A stretch of 64,000 bases of DNA from Echinococcus granulosus. Lineage: Eukaryota > Platyhelminthes > Cestoda > Cyclophyllidea > Taeniidae. The stretch's first letter is position 1. Each line of letters begins with the position of its first letter. The stretch is from positions 1,359,678 to 1,423,677 of the forward strand of contig NW_020170381.1 in NCBI RefSeq assembly GCF_000524195.1. Direction: 5' to 3'. A program made the translations under genes and the position numbers. Shown here one piece after another: positions 47,215-60,388 of the stretch. The notes under the pieces are model-generated. The model saw only the letters and a list, made by a program, of their open reading frames with translations. It was not told the origin of the DNA and searched no databases.

Positions 47215-50200
47215 TCCCCTATTTTCCCTATCCTCTCCTTCCGTTGCATTTTATTAAATGATTTCCTGGCTCTTAATTAAGTCTGATAAAGAATTCTTGT
47301 GTAATTCCTCATCGCTTTAGCAAAAGGTTTCTTAGCCAAAGGCTCTTATTTTCCACTTTTCATGAGTCAAATTAGCTCGGTTGACGTCTCTACCTCATCA
47401 TTTGCTTATTTCTCTATATGAATAATATGCATGCAATTCCCGCTTGGCTCCGTTTGATGAACAGTTAGCTAGGATTGCTCTTAGTGACGCGTTTTCTGCT
47501 GGGCATGAGTCGATTGGTTGTGCTCAAATCTGCAGTTGCAGGCAGCGCAAGGAATGCGTATCGGTACCACGCTCAGGCTGGAGGGAGTTTATTTTGATGC
47601 GCCACCCGTGTAGAGGCTTTGTGGAAGTGCAAATGAGCATTCATCGCACTTAACCTAGGTGCTTATAACTGGTGAGAAATTTTTTACTCGCCTGAAAGCA
47701 GACCAATCGATGATTACTGGAACTTTCAGCCTTATAAAATGCTCGGATATGTTTGATAAACGCATCTGGCAATGATTTGTTCTACGAGTAGATTGTATGA
47801 TGAATAAGCTCAATGGTAGCCGACTTATTATCTATTTTAAGGTCTTTATTTTCATATCGATGCAGTCGGGAGATCATTATGATTCTCTAACGTTAAACGT
47901 TAAAACATTTTTTTACCTCTAAGTGGTGCAATGGACCCATGCAGGTTGAAGACTCACGTCATTCGTTTTTATCGGGAAATGACGTTACAAAGTAAAAGTA
48001 AAAATGGAGGTTTATTTTGAAGGCAATGTGTTTACGACCTTTTTACTGCTATGAATTGGACAAAGCGACGTACTGCAACTTTAACAGTCTTTGTCAAGCA
48101 AGTTAGATGTTTAAATCAAGGTTGAATTTTAAATGTGCTGCAAGATGGCATTAATGTGCGCCTTGCGTGACGTCGCGTTCAAAATGGCGAGTGTCGCCAA
48201 ATGGCTAAAGTAGAAACTCACAGTGGCATTTAGTCGTTGATTTATTTTAACCATCCAGAAAAAAAAGGCAAAAGTTGAAGACAAATAAGGATTTCCCGTT
48301 CACGTTCTAACGTTGTATTCCGAAGCGAGTTAGCAATATATACCAGAATATTCTTTAGCGCATCTCAAAAGGACTCACTAAAGTAAATTTACTATGAAGA
48401 TATGCCTTACTACTTTGCTTAAAAAAATTCTTCTGAAATGTGCATATTTGCGATTAATCTCTCGTTTCTACTGAAGTGGACACCGATTTCAAATAATTTT
48501 GAAACGGGGCCAAACTGAACAGCTTGTATCTCAGGCTTAGTTCTGTATCGGCCAAAATCAATGGGACCTCGTAGTAAAATCGAGCAAGCCGCTTTGAATG
48601 CATAAATTCAAAAGGAGAAGCGCTGTAATTACGCTACAACCGGTAAAGTTTCGCGACTTGCCCATAAGAAACGTCTATTACCGTTTTAGCACTACCCTAC
48701 CACTGAGTATGACTAATTTTTGTTAATGACTGTTTTAGGTCCCATTGGCGGACTTCAAGATCAATTTGTAAAATTCATAAAACATTTTTAAGAGTTTATA
48801 TCAAATCATTGGTAATCAAACATAAATATTTAGAAGTGAACAAAACTGTTGTGAGTTCTTACCTCTGTGCGTGAGAAGTCACTACTGTTACCCAGCTTTA
48901 TGTAAAGTTTGAGAGAATATTCGTGTGTCATCACCTGGCAACTAGTATTAATATATGCAGCTAATTATTTCACATGAACAATGGAAGCTATGTAGATAAT
49001 GCTTGGAGCTCAGCATAGCCGCATTGGACGAGGTTGATCAACTTTTATGTGGTAATCGACCTCTTCTCAACATCTACGAATCTCTTGTTAGATTACTAAG
49101 CAATTCGTCGATAAAGTACAATAAATGTCCTTTTACAAATCAGCCTCCTGGTTTTATAGGAGTCTCTTCAATAAAGTAACCTAACGCTCCTTTGCACTTT
49201 ACCAATTCAGATCATTCATTTGTAATAAATTGTAATCAGAAGAAAGTCACTGATATAGCAACACATCTGATAATAATTTGGTCTACAAATCGGGATTTGT
49301 TATAGAGTGCTACCTGAAATGCGTGTGGTTCAAAATAACCATTCCTACCGGTTCCAGATTGCGATGGTGGATTACTACGGTTATCTACTAACTTGCGCAT
49401 ACTATATATATGCTAGTTTTCATTGTGTCCGTCTCAACTAACAAAGTCATAATCGCACGATGGTTAAAAGTGCATTTCAAAAGAGCAGATAGCTATAAAA
49501 TTATTTGCTACTGAGATATGCCCTTCGTTTGAAGATACAAAAGCATACAGATACTGAACCCACCTGGATTAACTTCGTATAAAAGCATAAACTTGAAATG
49601 TCAGGTGCACTCGTAATGCTTAGAGGCATGTCTCATTTTTTACAGTTTGTAAATAGGACTCTTCCTCTTCTGGTGCTAAAAGACTGCCCATTTCATTTAA
49701 TCGAAACACTGGAAATCCATTAAACACGGTTGATTAGAACATCATCGTCTTTTTTCATCAGGGCTTATCTTGAAATTATTTTTCTCTACAGTAGGCGTTG
49801 AAGGGCTTTTATTTCGTTTCCGCCTATCGGGTGCCTGTTTGAGGACAGCATAGGCGTCCAGTAAACGGTTCATTCTGTAGAGAGAGGAAGCTATTAAAAA
49901 AATACAAACGAGTTACTTCCCATTTATTTTCACAGCCTATGGAAAATTTGCTTAAAATTAATGTAAAATGACAATTTTTCAATAGAACCACAATACAACA
50001 CATAAAATTATGATGAACAGAACCCAAGTAACGCCGTTTCGTTTAAAAACGATGAAGCCCAAAGGGAAGTGGCAATTTAATTTTTGTATAGGAAAAACAT
50101 TGGAAATTAAATGTCCTCTGACACCATAAGTGGTGCAATAGTACTGTAGTAGTGCTGTGAAGGTGTCATGGAAACCTCCAGGGCATATGGTTGAAGAAGT

Positions 50201-53200
50201 AAGAATTAACAAAAAAGTGGTGAAACAAATGGACTAATAAACCGAATTATAAATGGAAGAAGCGTATCAACGCTTCAATGCCCATACACACTTGCACGCA
50301 TTGCTATATTACGCGAACAATTTAATGCTCCAAACGTGCACTAAATCCCTTTATACTAATATCTATGGTTTATGTAATTAGAAGCGCTACGGTGGAGTCG
50401 ATGCTCTATTTAAACATTCGTTTAACTGTATATTTCAGGTTTAAGAACTTATTTAGAAAACAGCAGGAGAAATGCTTAAACTCTCGTACAAATTCAGAAA
50501 AGAATTTTAATCATATGGAAACACTGAATATATTGAATAAGCCTGCAGCATTAAAGACGTGTCTGAAATTGCCAGTATTTCTGTATTTATTGATATTACA
50601 ATATAGTGATCTTCATTAATACCAAAATTATAAGAAGAAAGTCAATCAGAAAATCTAGTAAAATATTCTCAGGGTTAACAACAAAGACATCCTTACTTGT
50701 AGAAACTAGGACGAAACGTGATACGAGGCATTAGCAAATCGTGTTACCATCATGACAATGATCGTTCCATCAAGAAATCTCGAGGTACATTCATAACCTC
50801 CTAATAGGGGTCAAAGTTAGGAAAGGTTACTCAAACGTTGAGCACTTTCCATTATCTATGTGAATTTTAGCTCATCCCGAAGGTATGTATTACCTGTGTT
50901 AAAATTAATCTAAGACATGCTGTTGTTTTTCTGGATTTTCGTATAAACAAGTACCTTAAAATACGACGCAATATACCCTAATGCAACCTGAAATATTGCA
51001 ATAAAATGGTGGCCTAAAATTATATATGAAGGCAATGATTTGTGGAACCTTATTCTTTTTTCAAGAGTAACCACCCCTAAGTTGAAGAAATTAGTCAACA
51101 AATCTTTGCACATAAATTAGATGTCAGAAATAATAAATAATGGACTGCAATTGTTTGGGATTGACAAGATGCAAATGTTCCCATCAAGGTGGTGGATATT
51201 CTGCCTATTCTTGCACAATAAACTTTCTGGGTCCTATTTTGTCCTGGACTGACATTTGAAATTCACCTATGACAGGGAACTGCTAGATGACTGCGCGCAA
51301 AAAGCAAATTTATGAAATGTTCAGGACGCACCATACAGGAACCGGAAGTCTGCCACAATGCTATTGCCCACTGCATGGGTAGAGATGGGATACAAGGTCG
51401 CGCATATACACGTGAAACCCTCTACTTGTTTATGTACCACACTTTTCATGCACGCGATATAGCAGCCCCTGTCTCAGCAAAAAAATCCCCAAATTCAGAC
51501 TATAGTAAAAAAAATGTACCTTGTTTAGTAAAAGGTATGTGAGGGTTTCAAAAAATGTTTTATCAAAATGAGTTTGGAATTTTGAATAGCAGAAGACTTT
51601 GTCCGAATTAATTGTTACTTCGCAGCATCGGCACTTCAATTCAAGACAACCAAACTTATTAATGGAATGGCTTCCGGGCTAAGGATAGGCTCACGATGAT
51701 GTCCAATGGAGTGTACTATGAAGTGGTTGGAGTCCTGGAGGAATCAAAGTCTTGCAAATGATGGATCTATTGCGGAAGAGACAAATTGCTTCACTTTCAA
51801 TTCAAAATAAAAAATGTTATTAGTTTGAACAAAAGCTACTAAGTTAAGATACACAGTCTAACGTTTAAAATGATACTAATTTTACTGCAAATGAAGATGC
51901 AAAATATTGGGTGAGGATTGCAGTTGACCAGAGTCGTAAAAAAATAAAAACCCCGTCATTAGAAGACTGGCATCTTTTGTAAACTTGTATAGGATAGAAC
52001 ATCTTCGGGTAAACTCTATATTCTATTTTTGTAAGCTTTACATTAGTTAAATCACGTTACAGTAAAGCAAATCCCTCTTCACTATTTCGGGTAAGTTCAA
52101 TTATATGCGGCGTCAATTCTAAAATCTGGTGTTTTTTATTATATTGTCACTAAATGAGAAGTCTGAACAGCAAAGTGAACGACTTTGAGCGGCATGCGAC
52201 ATCACCGAATGCGTGATTCCTGGTTTAATGATTTGAAGAATTTGCCACGATAAACGGAGTAGATCCTATCATTTAAAATGGTTTGGCAAATAAAACATTG
52301 CCACTTTGACCTTGAGCGCAATGAAGATGTGGGCACTCACCAAATGAAAAGGGATGCAGGAGAAGGATACGCTGACGTTAATGATGGGCATTCTGGAGTT
52401 GTTTGCTGAGAAGCGGTGCTGCCAAAATTTAAAAAGGAATAAAATCATGATCCATGAATTCATAATAAAAATAAAACATATCACAGATTTACAGGAAATG
52501 CTAGGTTAAAAATATTTAGATTTTTATTGTACTATAAAAACCAGTCTAGAAATTTGTTTGGAAACTCCAAAAAGTGCCGGTCATTTAACTAAAATGAATT
52601 AAATAAAATTCTACCAGGCAAATACTTTTGAGGTGTTAAAGATTTATATTGACTCAACACCTTGAGTCAACCTTTTATGATCAAGAAACTCCTTTTTAGT
52701 CTTAATAAGTTTGAACAGGAATTTTTTTAGCTTCATAATGGCAGTTAACAGAAGAAAATTAGCCCTCATGAAATTATCGAAATTCATGATTTCCGACTAA
52801 ATATTTTATGACATCAAAATTATCCCTTTTCAAGTGTATATATTGCACAAAAAGGCATTTACGCGAATAAATGAATTCTTTGAAGTTTACATCATTAGAC
52901 CATATCTGCCGAATCGCTACATTTCAATGCATATTGTTCGCTTTTAATAACTTTAGAAGTGCCAAATTCGAGGCAACAATGGTTTCCCAGAAACATTCAG
53001 TACCTCTTTGCGGGAACCTTGGAATGCACGCAGCATACTAAAAACGCCTACAAAAGTACCACTTCCTTAGTTTTAGAAAAAAACGCTTTACTTTATACAA
53101 TTTGTTTAATGTTCAACTGCAATGGATACGCGTCTTAGTAAAAAGTGTTTAAATCACGAAAAGAAATCATAAAATGGATCAAATGAGGCATAAATTCTAG

Positions 53201-56200
53201 TTTCAGCTTTTACAGTTTGCATAGATGAAATAGCAGGCGCAAAACATCGAGCAAACTATATAACTAGCGTATGATATTGGAACAGGTCAGATAAGGGTGA
53301 GGACGACCATTCCAAGCAATTCAAGAAGCCTACAAGAAAGAGTATTGACTTCTTCCCAAGTGCCCAGTTCTTATCATCTGCTCAGTTAAGGTATAATAAA
53401 CTGTCCAACTTAACAGCAGAAGGTGTGTCATTGTCAAAGAAATTTATGATGGGTATTCGGATTTGTACATTTGAATGCTCACACGCTTAGCAAAATGACT
53501 TACATCTCGCTTTTTTCATTCCGGTAAAAAAACGGAGAATATAATTTGTGTTCCGAAAATTGGCCTTCCCGATGCCATTTTTCATGTTACATACATAATG
53601 AGGAGTTATATTTAAGATACTATATTAGCATCAATGAGTTACTTCAGCTCACGCTAGCGTTCCCACCAGATTCCCTAAATTAATGCCTTCTAAGAGACCG
53701 GAAATGCGGCCATATGAGTTAATATCTGCTTGTTTAGATCCATTTATTGCCTGTATCTGTGGTTAGGAAATCTTTCGGAAGGGGAATTTAGAAGAAAATG
53801 CGATGTATTCACAAAAACAATTTTTTTAGAAATTTTATGGGACAATAAAGAAATGAATGGCCTTATCCCATTAAATTAAAATGGTCGAAAAATAAAAGCA
53901 TTACCTTTCGTTGACTGGCGTGTCTTAACATCACACATGCTAGTGTCGGATTAGCTATATTATCTGACACCCCTATCAAGGTGGTGAAAAGACAAATATA
54001 TCTTATACATACCATGTATTTCTCTTCCCTAACCCCTTTTTATGGGCTAAGTAGTGTACCTACAAAGGTAACAAACGCATAAAAACTCAGACCACTCTCT
54101 ACACAAACTTCAAACATATAAAATGGAACTTTGTATCAAGTCTGAACATAATCCAGCGAGAGTTATATTGATAATTTCATTTCGATTCTATGGTATGTGT
54201 GCATTTTGCGATTCTGATATTCTTTTGTTATCATACCGAAGTCGTGATTAAGTAGGTTCACATGGCATTAAATGGGACGGCAAAGACATCAGTTCAGTCA
54301 GTCGTAGCTATATTTTATAATTGCAAATGACTAATTTCACGGGTGGACAAGGCCTAGTTCAGTGCTTTGCTTGCGATTCGGGAGCTGCGTAATCGTAAAG
54401 GAGACCTAGCAGAAAATCAATGCAGAATGACGTAGGGCAAAGTAGCTAGCGAATACTGCAAGTATCATCCACAAGTAAGCTTCATAACTGCTTTAGTCTT
54501 TTTCTACTTTTATGGGTCAAATGTTGTAGGTCTAATCATCTAGTCATTACTCTATACCATGGTTACCGATCTTTAGTGAGGAACATTCGGCTGAGGCTTT
54601 GTCACCGGCAGGTGATTTATGTTGTCAAATAAATAGTATTTTTGAGTCACGAGCATATGAAAATAAAGGCTCAAAAGAGCTTCGATTTAATTTCCGTTTG
54701 TGTACGTTAAGTTGCCTAGTTAAGAGAAGCTGAAATTACGAACGAAGTGTACCAGGACGTGTAGTGAAATTATTATTTTCTAAGTCTAGGGAAATTAAAG
54801 AAAATTTCAAACCAATACTGAAACATTAGGACGTGTTTTTTATGGCATGGGAACTTTACGTTCAAGCCCACGCACGCTACAAATATATCTCACCGATATC
54901 CGATTTTTGAAGCCAAATGTAGGAACTTCAACATTTGTAAATGCATAAACTGTTGAGCCAAAGAACAGTATTGATGAAAAAGTCCTCATTATGTATAACA
55001 TCTATGAACACTGACTGGAATACCATAAAATACATCAAGCAGACAAATCGTGACAGAAATGAAATATAATCAATTCCTGGCAATTATCAAAATTCCGACA
55101 AGCCATCAGAACACCTACAACTTATGCACCATCCCCTATTGAATAACATAGTGATTTGAATGCATAACCTTTTGCAATATTAATGGACTTTTATAAAAGT
55201 AGTGAAAGTTAGTGTAATTGTTTCAGTGACCCACTCTCCGTTGCAAATCGGGTTGCGTGTCAGCTACACCCACACCCTAGGCTGAACAGTCAGGCTTATC
55301 TGAAAGGCACTTTAGGATTGGTATATTTTACTGGACCCGGACAGTGAGAAAGCACTGTCATTGTGTTTATTTAAGTAAAAGTAAACGCTGATTTACTGCT
55401 AGCTTAATCATATGTATCTCATATCTACCCAACATGTTGTATATCCGCTAGATTTTTATAATTTAGTAAAGCACCTAACTTACTTCTAGTACTGCTTGCT
55501 AATAAGTGGAAATATCAAAAGGATGCAGTTGGAATTTAAATTAAGATTTCTTTTTAAAAACCTTTGTCATTAAAATTAAGGCAAACATGACATTGCTGCA
55601 AGCTCATCGGATAGGTGTTAAAATTATGACGAAAACAGAATCGATTTAAATGGATGGGTCTCTAAGAAAGGGGAAGAATAACAAAGATCTGGATGGAATT
55701 ATAAATTTTATGACAAGCATGTTTTGACATTAAGTGGGTGATTGTGTACAGTTAAAGCATTTGCGACTATTCATCGTACTGCCAAGCCGATTACTGAACC
55801 GGAAGCATTTCCTGTGTAGCTGCTAGGCCTTTGGAAGTGTAGGGTGAGTAAAAATACCTATTAGCAAATTTCCATACTATGCCTAAATTTTCATAGATAC
55901 ATATATTTAGCAAAAACAGACTGCTTGCATTTCACAGCAATCATTTATAGAAAGTTGACTACACGGAATGCATGGTAAAAGTAGAAAAATAAGCATCATT
56001 TATCGTGAGTCCGCCAGTAGATTTGCTGTAACTCGCGTCTCTCGAGGTTAGGAAAGCGATTATCCGAAGTGCATGACAAAGTAAATGATCATAGAATATC
56101 CCCTTAACGATATAATGTTGAACCATAGCCCGAATTTAAAATATGCTTCGTGAAAATCTTCTCACGCAAGAGTCCAATAACCTATCATTAGCAAAATCCA

Positions 56201-56790
56201 AACAAAATTTCCGTGAGTCCTCTTTACTTTATGGTTTAAGTGAATGGTGGTTTTTTAAAAACACTATTTTAAATGTTCACTTTATCACAGTGAAAAATAT
56301 GCCATTGACCGGAACTGAGGCATAAGCGTACCACCCTATTTCCGCCGGGCCGAATTGCACAAATAGAAAGACAAACTGTAGAAAGTTGAAGTCCTAAGCT
56401 CGCCCCACTTTTAAATATATTTATTTTATATATGCGATATTTAAACTAAAAGTGCAAACAAGTGAAGAAAAATAGTACAATTTACCAGCGAATGCTAATA
56501 CTTTGAATACTTGCACGATTTTAAACAGCAGTGTTTGTTTCAGTATGTTCGAATCAACCAACATTCATTTAAGGCCTGTTTGAATTCAGAGTTTCGAATA
56601 CCTTAAATCAAACAGCACAGTAGGTTTACGTTTTTGTCTTGAAAGAAACTTTAAAAGCAATGGACAAAGTAACCTTTATGAACTAGTCTGAAAGGACTTG
56701 ATTGTTCTAAGCAGCCAATGGCGGAGACGTCATGTGAGCCTCTGTCCGCAGTAATTTTAAGTTAAAGTTGATTTTCAACCTGTTTTTTAG

Positions 56791-56836
56791 CGCCAACGGT
56801 CCATAGCTGCGCAGATTTATGACATGTGGGATGAAA
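56791..56836 (+). other. Candidate orphan exon
   Basis: A 46-base open segment sits between a good acceptor (CAACCTGTTTTTTAG) and a perfect GTACGT donor. It reads RQRSIAAQIYDMWDE, which resembles the entry to an EF-hand or a helical repeat. Fifteen open codons are not significant by themselves, and no partner exon was found. Confidence 0.25.
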
Positions 56837-59800
56837 GTACGTCAATCTGGTTTCATGCACCGTATTTTAATAATATTACTTTATGTAGTGTGGCATGTGT
56901 GAGGAGAAATCTGGGCGAAAGTTGCTTAAAGCATTTTTGAGGATATTATTGCAAGAAACTAATGGGTCCTCCAGACGTGATCAGATACCAACTTAGCATT
57001 GCTGAAAACATTGGTAAATTTTAAGTAAACAAGTAAATATCAGTATAAGTAGTTGGCTGGAAATCGACTGTTATGGTGGTTGATCACCCTTTTTATAGAT
57101 TAAGAGACTTTTAAAAGTTGGAAAAGTTACTACCGTTTGCTAGATTAAGGTTCGTAGAAGATTACTGTAACATTTAATAATGGAATAAATGGTCGGTTAA
57201 CTGCTACGATTTAAGCATTCATTTATCAAAAACCTCATCAATGTTGAGTTAAACAGTTCCAAAGACAATATCAAAGGCTATCGCATTAGATCTCTGCACA
57301 TATCCCTATTTCTTCAAATTCGTGCTTGCTATTTCATTAAAGCAAGATGCATATATTGCTGATATTCAAAGCTGAAAATGCCAATTGTCATCCTATCTAT
57401 TGCACTCCTATGTGAAATAAAGTAGATGAAACAGACAAGTCGTCATTTAGGAACAGTTTTTTATACCGTCTAACGTACAATGTAGTGGAATAAGTTGAAA
57501 CAGATCGGGCCATTGCAGTATTCAAAAAACGCGTTAATGAGTGGACTCGACTAAACTCCTTGTACAGTGGAAAAAACGACCGATTCGAAGCAGTGTAATG
57601 AAATTGAGGTACTCAGTGTAATACTCGCAGTAGATCTTATAGATGAACCGCTGGTAAAGTCTCCCCATATTAGAGGTGGTGTAAAATTGAGTTATAGTGA
57701 CTGAGGGTTTGACTATTTTTTACCCCAAATTGATGTAGACTTACTGTTACAAAGGGGTTAATGTTATTATTAGGCAATAATTTAAACAAACGCATTGATA
57801 GAGTTAACTGTGATTATTTTAATTGTTCGCAATACCTATTCAAAGATTTCCGTTTAAGTCAAACAATAGGTACTGACGAATTCCGCATATTGACACCCAT
57901 GTGCGCTTGGTAAAAAAACGGATTTGTCTTAGCAACCCTAGTATTGGGTAAACAGAGTTTCAAAAATAGTTCAGGGGTAAAAACATTTCTGGTGCAGGGT
58001 TCTGTTATTTCCTATCTACAAAGTAATGGCTCGGAAAAAGTCGTATGAACGGACTGACACCAACCAAATGTCTGATGACACTATGGCAAAAAAAACATCG
58101 AATGTGTCAGAAATAGCATTTATGATACGTTTAAACAATGGGAGGGAACCATTACTCCTATCGGAGGCAGATATTTGTAATGTGTGGAACGCAAATCCCT
58201 AGAGCGCCATAAAGCGATGCAAAATTGATGTCAATGTAAAATAAGAATGTTTTTAAAATAAATTAAGAGCCAAACTTTATGTTTGCGTGGAAAATATAGT
58301 CATATGTTCTGACAACTTTTGTTCCTATTACACAAAATATAAAATTCCTCTATTTTATCCACTAGACAGCTTATTTGTACATTTTATGTGCAAATAAAGG
58401 GAAGCAGAGAAGTAGCTTCTTGTCAATGAAATAACATTCTGCATACTACAATAGCGATAAATCAATCTTCTTAACAGTATTTTTTAAGGCTTTTTTCTAA
58501 GCCTAGAAACGACAACGCGAATGGATGACAACACACGAGTGCTTCAAGCATCCAGAAGTGAGTGCAAATTCATCCACGTTTTGATCAAAAGCGCTTCCAA
58601 GCAAAAAAATATGTAGAATGGGAACTGTCAGCATAAGGAAAGCATTTGTATTGAACAAAAGTGGTTTGATTATAGGATTAGAGAATGATAACATATTTTA
58701 TAGCGGTAAGGGATTTTGTGCTAATCAAATAACAGTTCTTACGTACAGATACTCCATTCCAAACAGAAAGTTTAGTCTTGTTCAGCTAAGTTGGATCAGG
58801 GGTTAGGATTGTCTAAAAGTTAAAGCTTGCACAAAAATTTTCATATTACTCCAAAAACTGAAATGTATAACTACTGTGTGGATTTAATTTCAACAAATGT
58901 ATTATAATATCTTAAACCTTAAAATTTCACATCTTAAACCATGTAACTAATCCAAAACAACACCAGTATCACCCTCTTTGATAAAGCTCCAGCATCATTA
59001 GGGTAGGACAGGCAGGAAAATATAGTTTGGAATTTACAAGTTGCGATTATTCGGAGATAACACAATTCTGCAAAATCATATACCTCGCAATATAAAGTTG
59101 GTAATCTAGTATTTGCACAACATAACGTGCGGCAAATATCTTCTCAAGGGAACATTTCTCGATAAATTGAAGGAAGAAAGTAGAAAATAAAATTGAATTT
59201 TTTAATGCAGGGCAATCATCCCTGGATAAGCCTCGTCGTTTAATTTGATTAATGGTGTAACTAGGAAACATTTTATTTATAAATCCTTCAAGGGTATAAA
59301 ACGCCTACATTTTAAATGTAATAGGACTAAATTGTGTAAAAATAAACAAAAGTCTAGTTTCAAAACGGTATGAAACTTTATACTGTCGTACAAACCTTTT
59401 AATAATAACACATGCATCAGAAAAAAAATGCCACCTAGAAAGTGGGACATTATTAGAGACAGCAAAAGTAAGGGCAGGCAGAGGAAGTTGTCAACTGAAC
59501 AGAAGACACATTTAATATATTAAAAGTAATTGGTTTTAGTTTAATAGAACATAAGAATGATGATGCAAACTGGAGTAACTTTGAACCTTTTCATATGCCA
59601 TGTGCTTAAATTTAAATACCGATATAAATGGCACCCTTATTCACAACTCCTTGTAAGGAAAGTGCATAAGCACCTAGAATTCAGCTTATGCGCAGGAAAT
59701 ACTTTTTAGTCTGCATGCACGACTATCTGCGCTTTTCTACAAAAAGTTATACAGTCTACGCTTCATGAGTCAAAATAAAACGATGAACCAGAATATAATA

Positions 59801-60261
59801 TCTGGGTATTTTAATCTACCGTATATTTTCGCCATTGGGAACGTAGAGCGTAGTAACAGTTTATTTTCTGCGATCTGCGCCGAAAAAACAGAAATCTATA
59901 TTCTACATTGGAAAAAGAGCACCCAGAAAAGACGTTTGAATAAAATGCCCGGTTCGCTCACAGCATCTGGTGAACTAGTGAATATTTTAGAGAGTACTTC
60001 TGCAAAGCTACACTCTCCAGAGCTGCGCTTTCCTTTATGTACCTACGAAGGGAAGAATAAAGTATAGCATACTTAGATCTCCCTTAAGAGCATTAAAACA
60101 TGTGAATGGAATCCAACTTTAGTGCATGTTGGTGTCTTGAGATTGAGAATTTGTGGATATCATTCATGAAATGCAAAAATGTGTAGAAATGGTTAGATAT
60201 ATCTATAAAATTCCCACGAACTACTTAAAAAACAGAAGGGATTTTATGACGACAATTTCAA

Positions 60262-60288
60262 TTTATATATATCTATATATATATATAT
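60262..60288. repeat. TA-rich microsatellite
   Basis: TATATATATCTATATATATATATAT runs directly into the assembly gap, so its true length is unknown. Confidence 0.8.
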
Positions 60289-60388
60289 NNNNNNNNNNNN
60301 NNNNNNNNNNNNNNNNNNNNNNNNNNNNNNNNNNNNNNNNNNNNNNNNNNNNNNNNNNNNNNNNNNNNNNNNNNNNNNNNNNNNNNNN
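60289..60388. other. Assembly gap (100 N)
   Basis: Exactly 100 unknown bases, the usual placeholder for a gap of unknown size. It follows the TA microsatellite, which probably broke the assembly. Confidence 0.98.

Larger units (their letters stand above)
47215..60288. other. Gene-poor AT-rich tract
   Basis: About 13 kb without a recognisable gene. Frames are short and stop-rich on both strands. The only segment I would flag is 56715-56836: CCAAT at 56715-56719 and ACGTCAT (CRE-like) at 56727-56733, followed by the candidate exon at 56791. The rest holds no RNA gene, repeat or mobile element that I could identify. Confidence 0.5.

Noticed and set aside
43968..56730. Shared 12-mer TGGCGGAGACGT near 43.97 kb and 56.72 kb
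   Set aside because: A 12-base match is expected by chance many times in 64 kb; flanks do not align.
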